Assembly: GCF_002814235.1 (NCBI RefSeq)
Contig: NZ_PHSU01000025.1
Coordinates: 62,001-126,000 of the forward strand
Direction: 5' to 3'
Length of the DNA: 64,000 nt
From: Pseudomonas sp. QS1027
GTDB taxonomy: Bacteria > Pseudomonadota > Gammaproteobacteria > Pseudomonadales > Pseudomonadaceae
Shown here: in pieces, positions 43,684 to 53,115 of the stretch
Layout of the letters: every line of letters begins with the position of its first letter
How positions within the stretch are numbered: the first letter of the stretch is position 1
Translations under genes and position numbers: made by a program
Notes under the pieces: model-generated
The model's input: the letters and a program-made list of their open reading frames with translations, nothing else
Told to the model about the DNA's origin: nothing
The model's database searches: none

Positions 43684-45198
43684 TTAAGGCTGTTCGCCGC
43701 CGCCCGCACCACCGAACTTGGTCAGCAGCAAGGTGATGAAGTCTTCCACCGGCATCTTCTGCCCGTTGAAGTCCACCTGGCCATTGGCGTAGTGCAGCGT
43801 CGAGATGATATCGCTGCCTTGCACCGTCGCCATCTCCGTGGACAAGGCCATGGTGCCGGCCATTTCACTGGCCATCGAGGCTTGACGGGTGATGGCCGCA
43901 GGGTCGGTCTGACCCTGGATCTGCGCCTGCAGGCCGGCCAGGTCGGCGATCATCGGCTTGGACAGCGAGACCTTGGCATCCAGTTGCGAAACCAGTTGCT
44001 TGCCCAGCTCCACGGGTGGCAGCTCGGTGGAAGACGGGTTGGTCAGGTCCAGCACCAGGCTGGCGCGGCTCTCGCCGTTGGCGGTCTTGATCGAGAAGTT
44101 TTCCAGGGCGATCTGCGGCTTGCCGGTCAACAATTGCTTGATGTCCGCTTCGGCCTGGGTCTGCTGGGCCGGGGTCAGTTCCGGGACCGCCGCCTCAGGG
44201 TCTTCAGCCCCTGCCGCCTGGGCTTTTTGCAGCGCTTCCAGCTGGACCTGGTACAGCTTGATCAGCGATTGCATCGCCGGGAAATCCAGGTTCTTCGCCG
44301 TCCAGCTCATCTGGGCGCTGCCCACCGGCTTGTCGTTGTAGTCGATGGAGGCGATGTTATAGGCCAGACGTCCGGAAAGCACATTGCCCTGCGCTTGCGT
44401 CGAGTCTTTCTGCTCGAACCCTTTGATCGTGACCACCGCCGGCTTGACGCCGAAGCCCACCTTGGTCTCGCTCAGTTCGATAGTGTTCTGCCCCAGGTAG
44501 AAACCCAGGTCGCTCTTGGTCAGGTCGCTGGCCAGGGTCAGGCCGTTCAGTTCGAGCTGCACCGGCCCCTGCTCAGGGGTGACCGTGGACACCTTGAGGT
44601 CATCCATATAGCCGTTGAGCTTGATCTTGGCGGCCTGGTCGCTGGCGGTCACCGCCAGGTTCAGCCCGGAGAATTTCAGGCTGGTGTTGGCGTCCGGCGT
44701 GAAGTCCAGCGGCACCAGTTCGATATTGCCGTCCACCGAACGGTTGTAGCCCAGGGCAACCTGGCCCTTGAGCGGTGCGGCGCCCTTGGCGGCGTCGAAC
44801 CACTTGGCGGTGACGTCGTTCTTTTCCAGCTCGTAGTTGCTGTTGACCATCACCGGCGCCAGCTTGAACGCCTTGAGACGCGACCACGGCAAAGGCCCGT
44901 GCTCGATATGGTCGACGAACAGCAGCTCGATGTCTTTCTTCTCGGTGCCGGCCTGCAGGTTCTGAAACTTGACGCGGTAGTGCGCGGTGCTGGTGAACAG
45001 ATTGCGATCAAGCGATACCAGCTCGATCTGCGCGCTGCCGCCGGCACTGGCCAGGGCAGTCTTCAACTGTTGGTTGGCTTCCTGGATCGAAGTGTTCAAT
45101 ACCCCTTCCAACTGATTGCCGGTGTACCACGCGCCGACGGTGCTCACCGCACCGACCACCACGACAAAACCTAAAAGCAAGCCTGCTGATTTATTCAT
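43684..45198 (-). CDS. DUF945 (YdgA-like) periplasmic protein
   Basis: A 504-residue protein with an N-terminal signal anchor (MNKSAGLLLGFVVVVGAVST, then VGAWYTGNQLEGVL). Repeated beta-rich blocks follow, ending with a QMPVEDF-type motif (QVDFNGQKMPVEDFI). This is the DUF945/YdgA family, of unknown mechanism. The start at 45198 has no strong Shine-Dalgarno. It is convergent with the OmpR-type regulator, whose stop is eight bases away, and no functional link is apparent. Confidence 0.8.
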   Translation of the reverse strand: MNKSAGLLLGFVVVVGAVSTVGAWYTGNQLEGVLNTSIQEANQQLKTALASAGGSAQIELVSLDRNLFTSTAHYRVKFQNLQAGTEKKDIELLFVDHIEHGPLPWSRLKAFKLAPVMVNSNYELEKNDVTAKWFDAAKGAAPLKGQVALGYNRSVDGNIELVPLDFTPDANTSLKFSGLNLAVTASDQAAKIKLNGYMDDLKVSTVTPEQGPVQLELNGLTLASDLTKSDLGFYLGQNTIELSETKVGFGVKPAVVTIKGFEQKDSTQAQGNVLSGRLAYNIASIDYNDKPVGSAQMSWTAKNLDFPAMQSLIKLYQVQLEALQKAQAAGAEDPEAAVPELTPAQQTQAEADIKQLLTGKPQIALENFSIKTANGESRASLVLDLTNPSSTELPPVELGKQLVSQLDAKVSLSKPMIADLAGLQAQIQGQTDPAAITRQASMASEMAGTMALSTEMATVQGSDIISTLHYANGQVDFNGQKMPVEDFITLLLTKFGGAGGGEQP

Positions 45199-45473
45199 GA
45201 ATTGACCCGATCGATGTCCGTTGAATGGAAAAATGCTGGTCTTCCTGACCCCTGACCGGAGCCGGCTCGACAATGCCCGAAAGGACGCAGGGTAGCATTT
45301 GCCGGAGCAGGCCCCAAGGCTTTGCCCACGGAGCCACTGGCTACTACTTCATCCTACGGACAATAGCGAAATGACTGACAACGCAGTACGGGAATAGTGC
45401 GCTCGGCAGCGCTCATCGGCGGCCACTCGGGTTGACGGCGGGTCGACGACCGCCGGGCAGGGACAGGGACGAC

Positions 45474-46109
45474 TCAGGAATACTGGACTTCCATCTCATC
45501 CAGTTGATGGTCGAAAGTCTTCAAACGCGCGGTCCAGGTGTACACCAGCACCTCGAAGTCGCGGTTGATCACCACGCCGTTCGGCGAGTCATTGCGCGGG
45601 TCGCAGACGTCCAGTTGATAGCGCTCGCGGGCCATGGCCGTGGCCACATCGGACAATTCGCGGGCATTGGTCAGCCAGTGGCGTTCGTCATGGGCCACTT
45701 CGTGGTCGAGTTTCAGGCATTGGATCTTGAGCATTTCCAGGCTTTTTTCCAGCGGCGTACCGGTGAGTTCGCCCATGACCTCCTGGAAGGTCCGGCCCGG
45801 TTGCCAGTAGCTGCCCCAGAAATACCGGTCGAAGACGGTTTCGACCCGGCGCAGGGCAACTTTGGTGTCCCAGACCAGCACCAGGGTCTTGCTCTGGGAC
45901 AGTTGGCGTTTCTTCACCTGCTGCGCCTGGTAACTGGCCCAGGCCACCACGGCGATGGACATCACCGCGATCAACGCCGTGGCGCTGTCGAGAAAGACCA
46001 GGGCCTTGTCGATCTGGTGCGCCAGCATGACGCCATAGAAGTAGGTCGCCGAAAGCAGGACCAGCGCCACCACCGCACACCAGAAACCAGGAGCATAAGG
46101 GTTTTTCAT
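45474..46109 (-). CDS. Membrane protein of unknown function
   Basis: A 211-residue protein with two membrane helices (residues about 6-31, GFWCAVVALVLLSATYFYGVML, and 40-60, ATALIAVMSIAVVAWASYQ) and a soluble C-terminal part rich in charged residues with coiled segments (AMARERYQLDVCDPRND). The start MKNPYAPG at 46109 follows GGGGA. An in-frame start at 46124 lacks one. I do not recognise a family. It lies between a DUF945 gene and an efflux operon and shares their strand. Confidence 0.6.
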   Translation of the reverse strand: MKNPYAPGFWCAVVALVLLSATYFYGVMLAHQIDKALVFLDSATALIAVMSIAVVAWASYQAQQVKKRQLSQSKTLVLVWDTKVALRRVETVFDRYFWGSYWQPGRTFQEVMGELTGTPLEKSLEMLKIQCLKLDHEVAHDERHWLTNARELSDVATAMARERYQLDVCDPRNDSPNGVVINRDFEVLVYTWTARLKTFDHQLDEMEVQYS

Positions 46110-46211
46110 TATTAGAATCCCCATCGGGCCACGCTGACCACGATGGTTAGGATTCTCCCAGCGCTCCCCACCAGCGGCGACCAGCCGATAGTTCAAAGCA
46201 TAGCAACGGAC

Positions 46212-47660
46212 TCAGGGTTGCGCGTGTTCGGCAGGTGGCGTTCGTCCGCTTTCCCAACCGCCGCCGAGGGCCAGGAACAGATCGATCTGGCTCATCGCGA
46301 CCTGGGTGTTGGCCGAGGCCAGCTGGGCGCGTACATCGGTGTAGGTGCGGGTTGCCTGCAAGTCGGCGAGGAACGAGGCGCGACCGGCCTTGAAGAAACG
46401 GTGCGTCTGGTCCGCGGCGAGCTTGGCCGAATTCCCCGCATCGGCCAGGGCATCGCGGCGGTCGAGCTGCGCGGTGTACTGGGCCAGGCTGGTCTGGGTT
46501 TCGCGGATGGCGTTGAGCACCACACCGTCGAAATGCGCCAGGACGCCCTGGGTGGTGGCCTCGGCTTCACGGATACGCGCGCGGGCGCCGTTGGTCGGCA
46601 CGCTCCAGCTGATCGCCGGGCCGAAGCCCCAGCGATTGGTCGACGGATCGCCGAGATCCTTGAGGATACCGACCGTCCCCACCGTGGCCCCGATGCTGAT
46701 GTTCGGGTACAGCTCGCCCGTGGCCACGCCAATGCCGGCCGTCGCTGCCGCGAGCCGGCGTTCGGCCTGGCGGATATCGGGACGGCGCTTGAGCAACTCG
46801 GCACCGTCGCCCACCGGCAACAACTGGGTGATATGCGGCAGTGCGGCGCAATCGGCGACACCGGCCGGCAACTGGTCAAGCGGCTTGGCCAGCAACATCG
46901 ACAGGCGATACAAACCGGCCTGGCGCGCGGCCTGGTAGCGCGGCAGTTCGGCGCGCAGGGATTTGAATTGGGTCTGGGAACGGGTGACCTGGGTTTCGTC
47001 GCCGCGCCCGGCGTCGCGCAGACGTTTGGTCAGCTCGGTGCTCTGGGATTGCAGCGCGAGGGACTCCTCGGCAATTCCGCGTTCTTCGTTGGCCGCGCAG
47101 ATCTGGGTATAGGAGCGCACCACATCCGCCACCAGGGTGATGCGGGCCACGTCGCCCGCCGCCTGGGTCGCGTCGGCATTGGCTTTCGCCGCCTCGATGC
47201 CACGCTGCAAGGTGCCCCACAGGTCGAACTGGTAGGAGGCGGAAATCGCGATATCGCCGACGTTGGCCACCGGCACCTTTTCCGTCAGCAGGTAGGCCTG
47301 GCCGGACTCCTGCAAGCGCTGGGCGCCGGCTTTTATCCCGGCACTGAAGCCGCCGGCCGCCTCGGCCTCTTCCACCTGGGCCCGGGCCCGCGACAGGCTC
47401 GCCGCCGCCACGCGCAAATCGGTGTTGGAGGCCAGGGCCTGGCGGACCAGCTCATCCAGGCGCGGGTCCTGGTACAGGCGCCACCAATCGGTCGGCACGG
47501 GCGCCGACACCACATTGTCGCCTTCACCGGCGAGCGTCCCTTGCAGGTCCTTGCGTTGCATCGCCGAGTCGGCCGGCAGGTGATAATTGGGACCGACCAT
47601 CGAGCAGGCCGACAGCATCAGGCCAAGGCCCAGGGTCGCGACTTGCGCCAGCGGTTTCAT
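46212..47660 (-). CDS. Outer-membrane efflux lipoprotein (OprM/NodT type)
   Basis: A 482-residue outer-membrane factor. The lipobox LSAC follows the signal (MKPLAQVATLGLGLMLSACS). The TolC-type repeats and the motifs WWRLYQDPRLDELVRQAL and RRPDIRQAERRLAAATAGIGVA are typical of NodT/OprM. It is the last gene of the MarR-led efflux operon, overlaps the HlyD gene by four bases, and would form the exit channel of the complex. Confidence 0.92.
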   Translation of the reverse strand: MKPLAQVATLGLGLMLSACSMVGPNYHLPADSAMQRKDLQGTLAGEGDNVVSAPVPTDWWRLYQDPRLDELVRQALASNTDLRVAAASLSRARAQVEEAEAAGGFSAGIKAGAQRLQESGQAYLLTEKVPVANVGDIAISASYQFDLWGTLQRGIEAAKANADATQAAGDVARITLVADVVRSYTQICAANEERGIAEESLALQSQSTELTKRLRDAGRGDETQVTRSQTQFKSLRAELPRYQAARQAGLYRLSMLLAKPLDQLPAGVADCAALPHITQLLPVGDGAELLKRRPDIRQAERRLAAATAGIGVATGELYPNISIGATVGTVGILKDLGDPSTNRWGFGPAISWSVPTNGARARIREAEATTQGVLAHFDGVVLNAIRETQTSLAQYTAQLDRRDALADAGNSAKLAADQTHRFFKAGRASFLADLQATRTYTDVRAQLASANTQVAMSQIDLFLALGGGWESGRTPPAEHAQP

Positions 47661-48556
47661 TGCGCGGCCTCTTTCTTCGGCGCGGCCTTGGCGTCATCGA
47701 TGATCGACACCGTGGCCGTGCGACCGGCGATCATGCGGAAGTCCGCCGGCACGTCGTCGAAGGCGATGCGCACCGGAATCCGCTGGGCCAGGCGCACCCA
47801 GCTGAACGCCGGGTTGACGTTGGGCAGCAGGTTCGTGCCGCTGGTGCGGTCACGGTCCTCGATCCCGGCGACGATGCTTTCGACATGCCCGCGCAACCGC
47901 GCGTTGTCACCGATCACCCGGATGTCCACAGCCTGGCCGACATGAATGCCGTCGAGCTTGGTTTCCTCGAAATAACCGTCGATATGGAAGGAGCTGCTGT
48001 CCACCACCGCCAGCACCGGCCGCCCGGCGGTGACGAACTCCTGCTCGCGGGGCGCACGGTCGTTGACGTAGCCGTCCACCGGGCTGCGGATCACCGAACG
48101 GTCGAGGTTCAACTGCGCGGCGTCCACCGCCACCTGGGCTTCGGCCAGGGCCAGTTCGGCACGGGCGACCCGCGACTGGCTTTCTTCCAGTTGCTCGCCG
48201 GCCACCAGATTGCCCAGACCCCGGTTGCGCTTGTTCTCGCGCTGGGCCTGGGCCAGGGTTTCCTGGCGATCGGCGACCGCGGCCCTGGCCTGGCGCAGCG
48301 CCAGCTTGAAGCGATCCTGGTCGATGCTGAACAGCACCTGCCCGCGGCTCACCGGCTGGTTGTCGCGCACCTGCACCTGCTGGATCAGGCCGGACACGTC
48401 CGGGGCGATCTGCACGATATCGGCGCGGATATGCCCGTCCCGGGTCCAGGGGGCAAACATGTAGTACATCACCATGCGCCAGACCACCAGGCAGGCGAAG
48501 ATCACCACCAGCAAAGTCAGGACTACACGGCCAATGGTCAAAAGAGGTTTTTTCAT
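47657..48556 (-). CDS. Membrane fusion protein of efflux system (HlyD/AaeA type)
   Basis: A 299-residue periplasmic adaptor with an N-terminal membrane anchor (LLTIGRVVLTLLVVIFACLVV). The lipoyl and alpha-hairpin regions read DGHIRADIVQIAPDVSGLI, then QRENKRNRGLGNLVAGEQLEE and RSVIRSPVDGYVNDR. It overlaps the downstream channel gene and the upstream DUF1656 gene by four bases each, and links the FUSC transporter to the outer membrane. Confidence 0.92.
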   Translation of the reverse strand: MKKPLLTIGRVVLTLLVVIFACLVVWRMVMYYMFAPWTRDGHIRADIVQIAPDVSGLIQQVQVRDNQPVSRGQVLFSIDQDRFKLALRQARAAVADRQETLAQAQRENKRNRGLGNLVAGEQLEESQSRVARAELALAEAQVAVDAAQLNLDRSVIRSPVDGYVNDRAPREQEFVTAGRPVLAVVDSSSFHIDGYFEETKLDGIHVGQAVDIRVIGDNARLRGHVESIVAGIEDRDRTSGTNLLPNVNPAFSWVRLAQRIPVRIAFDDVPADFRMIAGRTATVSIIDDAKAAPKKEAAQ

Positions 48557-48762
48557 GTCATCAGGTATCGACTGAACGAATCCACAACGCCCAGCAACAA
48601 AGCGTAGAGACCGACGTTGAACAAGGCCCGGTGCCAGACCAGGCGGTAGAAGTGGAGACGCGTCAACAGCCCGTGCACCACCAGGTACAGCGCATACGTA
48701 ATGCCCATCAGCACCAGCAGCGTGGGCAGGAACACCCCGCTGATATCCAGCTCACCGATCAT
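48553..48762 (-). CDS. DUF1656 small inner-membrane protein
   Basis: A 69-residue protein with two membrane helices (FLPTLLVLMGITYALYLVVHGL and WHRALFNVGLYALLLGVVDSF). DUF1656 proteins accompany FUSC-type aromatic-acid efflux pumps (AaeX-like), probably as accessory subunits. It is linked to both neighbours by four-base overlaps. Confidence 0.9.
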   Translation of the reverse strand: MIGELDISGVFLPTLLVLMGITYALYLVVHGLLTRLHFYRLVWHRALFNVGLYALLLGVVDSFSRYLMT

Positions 48763-50843
48763 AACGGCACTCCATTGATCCCATACGGAACGCTCTCCGG
48801 CTGATCGCCGCTATCGACGAACTCGACGCCGGGCAACAACGCCAGGCGCAGGCCACTCAAGGCGTGTAGCAGGTGCAGGCGGGTTTCGCCATCGTCCAGC
48901 CCCTGGGAACTCAGAGCCCGACGCGTGCGGTCCATCGTCATCAGCAAAGGCGCTGGGGCCGGCAGACGCTCGCGGGCCTTGAGACAGGCGCGGAAGTACT
49001 CGCCGACCTCTTCCACCACCTGCTTGAGCAGCACATTCGCCACCCCCAGCACGCGAGGGGTGTAGGCCAGCAGGTCGAGCAGGTTGAGCGCGACGCGCAA
49101 CTCGCGCAGCGCCGCGCCGGTGTCCTGGCCGGTCATGGCCAGGCGCGGCAGGTGCTGCATCAACCGGTCGAGCATCTGCGCACCCATGTGCCGGTGCTCG
49201 GCCAGGGTCGCCGGCTCGGTCAGCTTGACGATGTCGTGCCAGCTGAAACGGGTCAGGCGCTTGGCTGCCAGCTCGGCGCCGAAAGGCCGCGCCACGAGGG
49301 TCCAGACAAAGGCGAACAGCAAGCCCACGGGACCGGCCAGGTTGGCGTTGGAGAAGTTCAGGAAATCGGCGTCATAGGCCCCTGAAATGCTGATAAAGGA
49401 CGAGGTATTGACGATGGTCAGCAAGGTCCCGAGGTAGAAACGCGGCTGCACGGTGAGGGTGCCGACACAGATAAAGGGCACGGCGAAGGCCAGCACCAGC
49501 ATCGGGAAATCATGCAGGTTGGGCAGCACCACGAACAGGTAGAGGCTGGCGAAAATCACCGACATCGCGGTCCAGAAAAAGAACCGGTAGATCTGCGGTG
49601 CCGGGTCGTCCATCGCCGCGAAAAAGCTGCAGGCGACCGCTGCGAGGATCACCGCGCTGGCCCCATCGGTCCAGCCGAGCAGGATCCACAGCACCGAGGC
49701 AACGATGATCGCCAGCACCGTCGAACCCGCCGAATAGAGCATCAGGCCACGGTCGAGAAAGGGTGTCAGGCGGCTCAGGCGCCAGTGGCGGTAGACCGCG
49801 CGCCAGCTGTCCTGGCTTTCGCACTGGATGGCGTATTGCAGGCTGCGCAGGTCCTGCCACAGGTCGACCCATTCGCCGAGGCGGTAGAGGGCGTTGGAGA
49901 ACAGCAACTGGCGGCGGTCATCCAGCTCGACCGGGCTCGGTTGCAGGCTCTCGATCTCGGCGCGCAGGGCTTGCCAGCGTTCGACCGGCGCTTCTTTTTT
50001 GGTGCTTTCCAGCCATTCGCGGGTAGCCACGAGCAAGGGTTCGAAACGCGCCACCAGCTCCGGCGTGCGCCGCGCCATCGCATACAGGGCATCGTCCAGG
50101 GCGTCGACCACCGGCAGCAGGTGAATCATCCGCCCGCGCAAGTCCTTGGTATTGCGCACGGTCTGCGGCCGGGCGCCTTCGTGGGGTAGCTGACCGATCA
50201 TCAATTCGAGGCTGTTGAAGGTCGCCACCATCGCCGAACGCAAGGCGCTGACTTCATCGGCCTGCACATCACGGGAAAGGAATCGCAGGCTGTAGGTCGA
50301 GGCATCGGCGAACCACTTGCCCGCCGCGTCGATAAAAACCGGGGCCAGGCGCCGGGGCCAGAACATGCTGCCGACCACCGCCGCCACGGCGATACCGAGA
50401 AAGATCTCCTCGGTCCGCGACACCGCCACATCGAACACCCCCAGGGGGTTGTCGACTACTGGCAGGGCGATCATCGGCATGGTGTAGCCAGCGAGCATCA
50501 GCGCATAGCTGTTGGCGGTGCGCAGGTGCAGCGAGAGAAACAGCAGAATGCCGGTCCAGAGCGCGATCGCCACCACCAGCAGGTAGGGTGTCTGCACGAA
50601 CAGCGGGACAAACAGCACCGCCGCCGAAGCGCCGAGAAAGGTCCCGACCGCGCGGTACAGGGCCTTGGAGCTGGTGGGACCGACGAAGGGGCTGGAAACG
50701 ATATAGACGGTGGCCATGGCCCAATACGGGCGCGGCATCTCCATCAGCAAGGCGATATACAGCGCAATCATCGAGGCGGCGAAGGTGCGCACGCCGTAGA
50801 ACCAGTCGCGGGCGGGAGGCATGCCGGTCCAGAAACCATTCAC
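48759..50843 (-). CDS. FUSC/AaeB-family inner-membrane transporter
   Basis: A 694-residue protein with the two-block topology of the fusaric-acid resistance/AaeB family. N-terminal helices begin after DWFYGVRTFAASMIALYIALL and include MPRPYWAMATVYIVSSPFVG. A cytosolic region (about 170-370) separates them from a second membrane block (TVLAIIVASVLWILLGWTDG, FLLLFAFVWTL-type segments). It uses the proton gradient to expel hydrophobic weak acids. The exact substrate cannot be read. Its start overlaps the marR stop (ATGA). Confidence 0.9.
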   Translation of the reverse strand: MNGFWTGMPPARDWFYGVRTFAASMIALYIALLMEMPRPYWAMATVYIVSSPFVGPTSSKALYRAVGTFLGASAAVLFVPLFVQTPYLLVVAIALWTGILLFLSLHLRTANSYALMLAGYTMPMIALPVVDNPLGVFDVAVSRTEEIFLGIAVAAVVGSMFWPRRLAPVFIDAAGKWFADASTYSLRFLSRDVQADEVSALRSAMVATFNSLELMIGQLPHEGARPQTVRNTKDLRGRMIHLLPVVDALDDALYAMARRTPELVARFEPLLVATREWLESTKKEAPVERWQALRAEIESLQPSPVELDDRRQLLFSNALYRLGEWVDLWQDLRSLQYAIQCESQDSWRAVYRHWRLSRLTPFLDRGLMLYSAGSTVLAIIVASVLWILLGWTDGASAVILAAVACSFFAAMDDPAPQIYRFFFWTAMSVIFASLYLFVVLPNLHDFPMLVLAFAVPFICVGTLTVQPRFYLGTLLTIVNTSSFISISGAYDADFLNFSNANLAGPVGLLFAFVWTLVARPFGAELAAKRLTRFSWHDIVKLTEPATLAEHRHMGAQMLDRLMQHLPRLAMTGQDTGAALRELRVALNLLDLLAYTPRVLGVANVLLKQVVEEVGEYFRACLKARERLPAPAPLLMTMDRTRRALSSQGLDDGETRLHLLHALSGLRLALLPGVEFVDSGDQPESVPYGINGVPL

Positions 50844-51298
50844 GGGTTCGCCACTCCCAGATTGCGCCCGGCCGCTTCGAAGGCACGGATCACCCGCAGC
50901 GCCGCTTCCAGGTCAGCGGGAGCGAAACCGTCGAGCACTTCGCCGCGCAGGCGGATCAACTGGATTTCGATGTCCTGCATCAGCCGCTCGCCGGCCTCGG
51001 TCAGGCTCAGGCACTTGGCCCGGCGGTCACTCGGGTCTTCGCTGCGCAGCACATAACCGGCATTGCACAACTGGTCGAGCAGGCGCACCAGCGACGGGCT
51101 TTCCATCCCCGCTTCCTGGGCCACGGTCACCTGGCGTACGCCCGGCCCCATGCGCCCGACCAGCAGCAATGGCATGGCGCAGGCTTCGGAAATCCCATAG
51201 TTGACGAGCGTGGTCTGGCACACCCGGCGCCAATGGCGCGAGGCGACGACGAGGCCGGCACTGATGTGCTTGTGCAGCTGTTCGAGGTGCTTGGACAC
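50840..51298 (-). CDS. MarR-family transcriptional regulator
   Basis: A 152-residue winged-helix regulator. The DNA-binding region includes RQVTVAQEAGMESPSLVRLLDQL and the wing RSEDPSDRRAKCLSLTEAGE. A GTG codon is used as start (51298). It leads the efflux operon and a near-palindrome lies 12 bases upstream, so it probably represses the operon until an aromatic acid binds. Confidence 0.9.
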   Translation of the reverse strand: MSKHLEQLHKHISAGLVVASRHWRRVCQTTLVNYGISEACAMPLLLVGRMGPGVRQVTVAQEAGMESPSLVRLLDQLCNAGYVLRSEDPSDRRAKCLSLTEAGERLMQDIEIQLIRLRGEVLDGFAPADLEAALRVIRAFEAAGRNLGVANP

Positions 51299-51310
51299 GG
51301 GGAGATTCGC

Positions 51311-51334
51311 ATTGTTAGTTTGCTAACTATCAAT
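51311..51334. promoter_or_regulatory. Candidate MarR operator
   Basis: A 24-base dyad. The arms ATTG...TTAGTT and AACTA...CAAT are symmetric except for two mismatched pairs. It lies just upstream of the marR start in a short AT-rich stretch, where a repressor would block RNA polymerase. Confidence 0.55.
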
Positions 51335-51605
51335 ATCTCGCATCAGTTGGGGGCTCGTCAAGTTTTGAAACAATTACTTCATTCGACCGGGGGACGGCTG
51401 GGGACAGGGTGGCCCGGCTGAACTCAAGCCTAGTTCACGGGCGATGAGGTGTTTGGAGAATCGTCGGGCTTGAATCGTAGCGTGATGTAAAAATTCTGCT
51501 GTTTTGGCTTGGGAAACTTCAGCGTTCTTGCACCGTTGCTCTGTGCCTGTGGACGGCGCTGCCCGCCACAATGGGGACGAGCAGCGATTGGATGAAAGCC
51601 ACGCG
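51335..51605. other. Gene-free region
   Basis: About 270 bases without a supported gene or obvious motif, apart from any marR operon promoter at its left end. Confidence 0.5.
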
Positions 51606-51884
51606 TCACGCTTGCGATGGGGTTTCCAGGGGGAGACGGAACTGGATCCGGTCGAGAATATCCAGGCCATCCTGCAGCAGCAGGTAAGCCCCGTTGGTCA
51701 GCCGGTACAGATCGGCGTCGTCGATGTTCCTGACGGTGACCGAGGTGAGGGTTTCCAGTTGCGCGGTACCCGCACGGATGCGGGCGCAGGCGGTTTCGTG
51801 GAGCAGGCGTAGCGGGGCTTGGGTGTCGATCAGCAGGACTGGGGTGCCGGCGGGGTTAGTGGTTAACGGGTGATATGTCGTCAT
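51606..51884 (-). CDS. Small hypothetical protein (DUF3077/DUF6124-like)
   Basis: A 92-residue soluble protein starting MTTYHPLTTNPAGTPVLLID. Helical segments (LLHETACARIRAGTAQLETL, and LYRLTNGAYLLLQDGLDIL) recall the small Pseudomonas-specific DUF3077/DUF6124 proteins of unknown role. A GGAG motif lies upstream. Function unknown. Confidence 0.65.
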   Translation of the reverse strand: MTTYHPLTTNPAGTPVLLIDTQAPLRLLHETACARIRAGTAQLETLTSVTVRNIDDADLYRLTNGAYLLLQDGLDILDRIQFRLPLETPSQA

Positions 51885-52298
51885 GACTAGGGCTCCAAAG
51901 TTATAGACCTAAAGCCATGGTTGATCGGATCGCCAAATCCTCTGTCAGCAGGTGCCGACGGGTCAAATTATAGGGTTGAAAAATCAAGGGACACAACAGA
52001 GGCAAAATGCCCAAGGCCGGATAAAGCGTTACCAAGCATGACGCCGATCCAGAAGACAACGAGTGACTGTGGGAGCGGAGCTTGCCCGCGAAGCTTTTAG
52101 CGGTTTCAGGGACCTCTTCGCGAGCAAGCTCTGCTCCCACAGTTTCTTGCCAGACTTGGGATCGTTCTTAACTGAACGGCACTAGGACAAGCTCGCTGGC
52201 CACACGACCACAGAAAAAACTGACTAACGCGATTAAAGCCCAGTTTTTTTTACTCTTCCCCAGATTTTTTTACATTTGGGGCATTTTCCACATTTTTT
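51885..52298. other. Gene-free region with REPIN and poly-T tracts
   Basis: 414 bases. A REPIN occupies 52067-52142. Three poly-T tracts of seven or eight T (52244-52251, 52265-52271, 52293-52300), each followed by AC, lie close to the next gene. The inverted pair CCCCA/TGGGG (52258-52262, 52277-52281) surrounds one of them. No gene is evident. Confidence 0.55.
52067..52142. repeat. REPIN
   Basis: CTGTGGGAGCGGAGCTTGCC at 52067 onward and its inverted counterpart GCAAGCTCTGCTCCCACAG ending at 52142 form a doublet, a different subfamily from those at 12356 and 53308. Confidence 0.85.
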
Positions 52299-52544
52299 TT
52301 ACACCCCTCTCCCCTTCCTCAACAACACATCCAACTGATCCACCACTTCCGCCCAGTCGGCGTCGTCCAGGATCTCGCCACGCAGAAAGTCCGCCTGGCT
52401 CTCGCTCCAGAAAAACGCGTCGGCCAGGTGCAGTTCCGGCTTGAGCGGCGAATGGGTGGCGATAAAACGATCAATGCTGACCGGGTCATCGGGCAGGCCC
52501 AGTTGCTTGAACAGGGACGGCAGGCTGTGATCAGGTGATTCCAT
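52299..52544 (-). CDS. DUF2789 family protein
   Basis: An 81-residue soluble protein starting MESPDHSLPSLFKQLGLPDD. The acidic-helical segments ADAFFWSESQADFLRGEIL and DDADWAEVVDQLDVLL are the DUF2789 pattern. Function unknown. The start at 52544 has GGAG upstream. The frame is open to 52682 but nothing supports a longer protein. Confidence 0.85.
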   Translation of the reverse strand: MESPDHSLPSLFKQLGLPDDPVSIDRFIATHSPLKPELHLADAFFWSESQADFLRGEILDDADWAEVVDQLDVLLRKGRGV

Positions 52545-52653
52545 GGGGGACTCCGGTATAGGGAAAATGGCGGTACTGGTCAGACAGCTTCGCGAGCAAA
52601 CGCGTTCCCGCTGTGAAGCACCGCGCGAATAGAGAACAGCCAGCGCCAAGCTC

Positions 52654-53115
52654 TCAGTGACAGACCTCGCACACCTCGGCATGGGGCACCAGCTTCAGGT
52701 ACTGGTCCATCTGCATATGCACCAGGTTGTGGTGATTGCCGGCTTCCAGGTAGATGTCGTGCTGGCGGGTCAGTTGCGGATCGACCACCATTTTCAAGCC
52801 ATAGGACTCACCCAGCGCCGGCACCGCGCCGCGTTCGCAGTCCTGGAACAGATAGGCCAGGGTGCTTTCCCGGGTGATCTGCCAGGTGCTGGCGCCGCGG
52901 ACCTTGCTCAGGTCCAGGTGCTGGCTGGCGGGCAGGACCGCCATCAGGTAGTGGCCGTGCTGGTCGTCGAGGACCACCGATTTGGCCATGCGCTCGGCCG
53001 GGATTCCCGCCAGGCGGGCGGTTTCCAGGCTGCTGGACGAATGCGGATGAGCGACGATATCGAATTCGCAGTGCGCCTGTTCCAGGCTGCGCTGCACGGT
53101 TTTTGCCATGCGCAT
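52654..53115 (-). CDS. YbaK/EbsC-type aminoacyl-tRNA deacylase
   Basis: A 153-residue protein of the YbaK/ProX editing family, which hydrolyses mischarged aminoacyl-tRNA. The family features ERMAKSVVLDDQHGHYLMAV (lysine in the active site), the region GAVPALGESYGLKMVVD and GNHHNLVHM are visible. The start MRMAKTVQRSL at 53115 follows GGAGGTGCATC. Exact tRNA specificity is unknown. Confidence 0.88.
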   Translation of the reverse strand: MRMAKTVQRSLEQAHCEFDIVAHPHSSSSLETARLAGIPAERMAKSVVLDDQHGHYLMAVLPASQHLDLSKVRGASTWQITRESTLAYLFQDCERGAVPALGESYGLKMVVDPQLTRQHDIYLEAGNHHNLVHMQMDQYLKLVPHAEVCEVCH

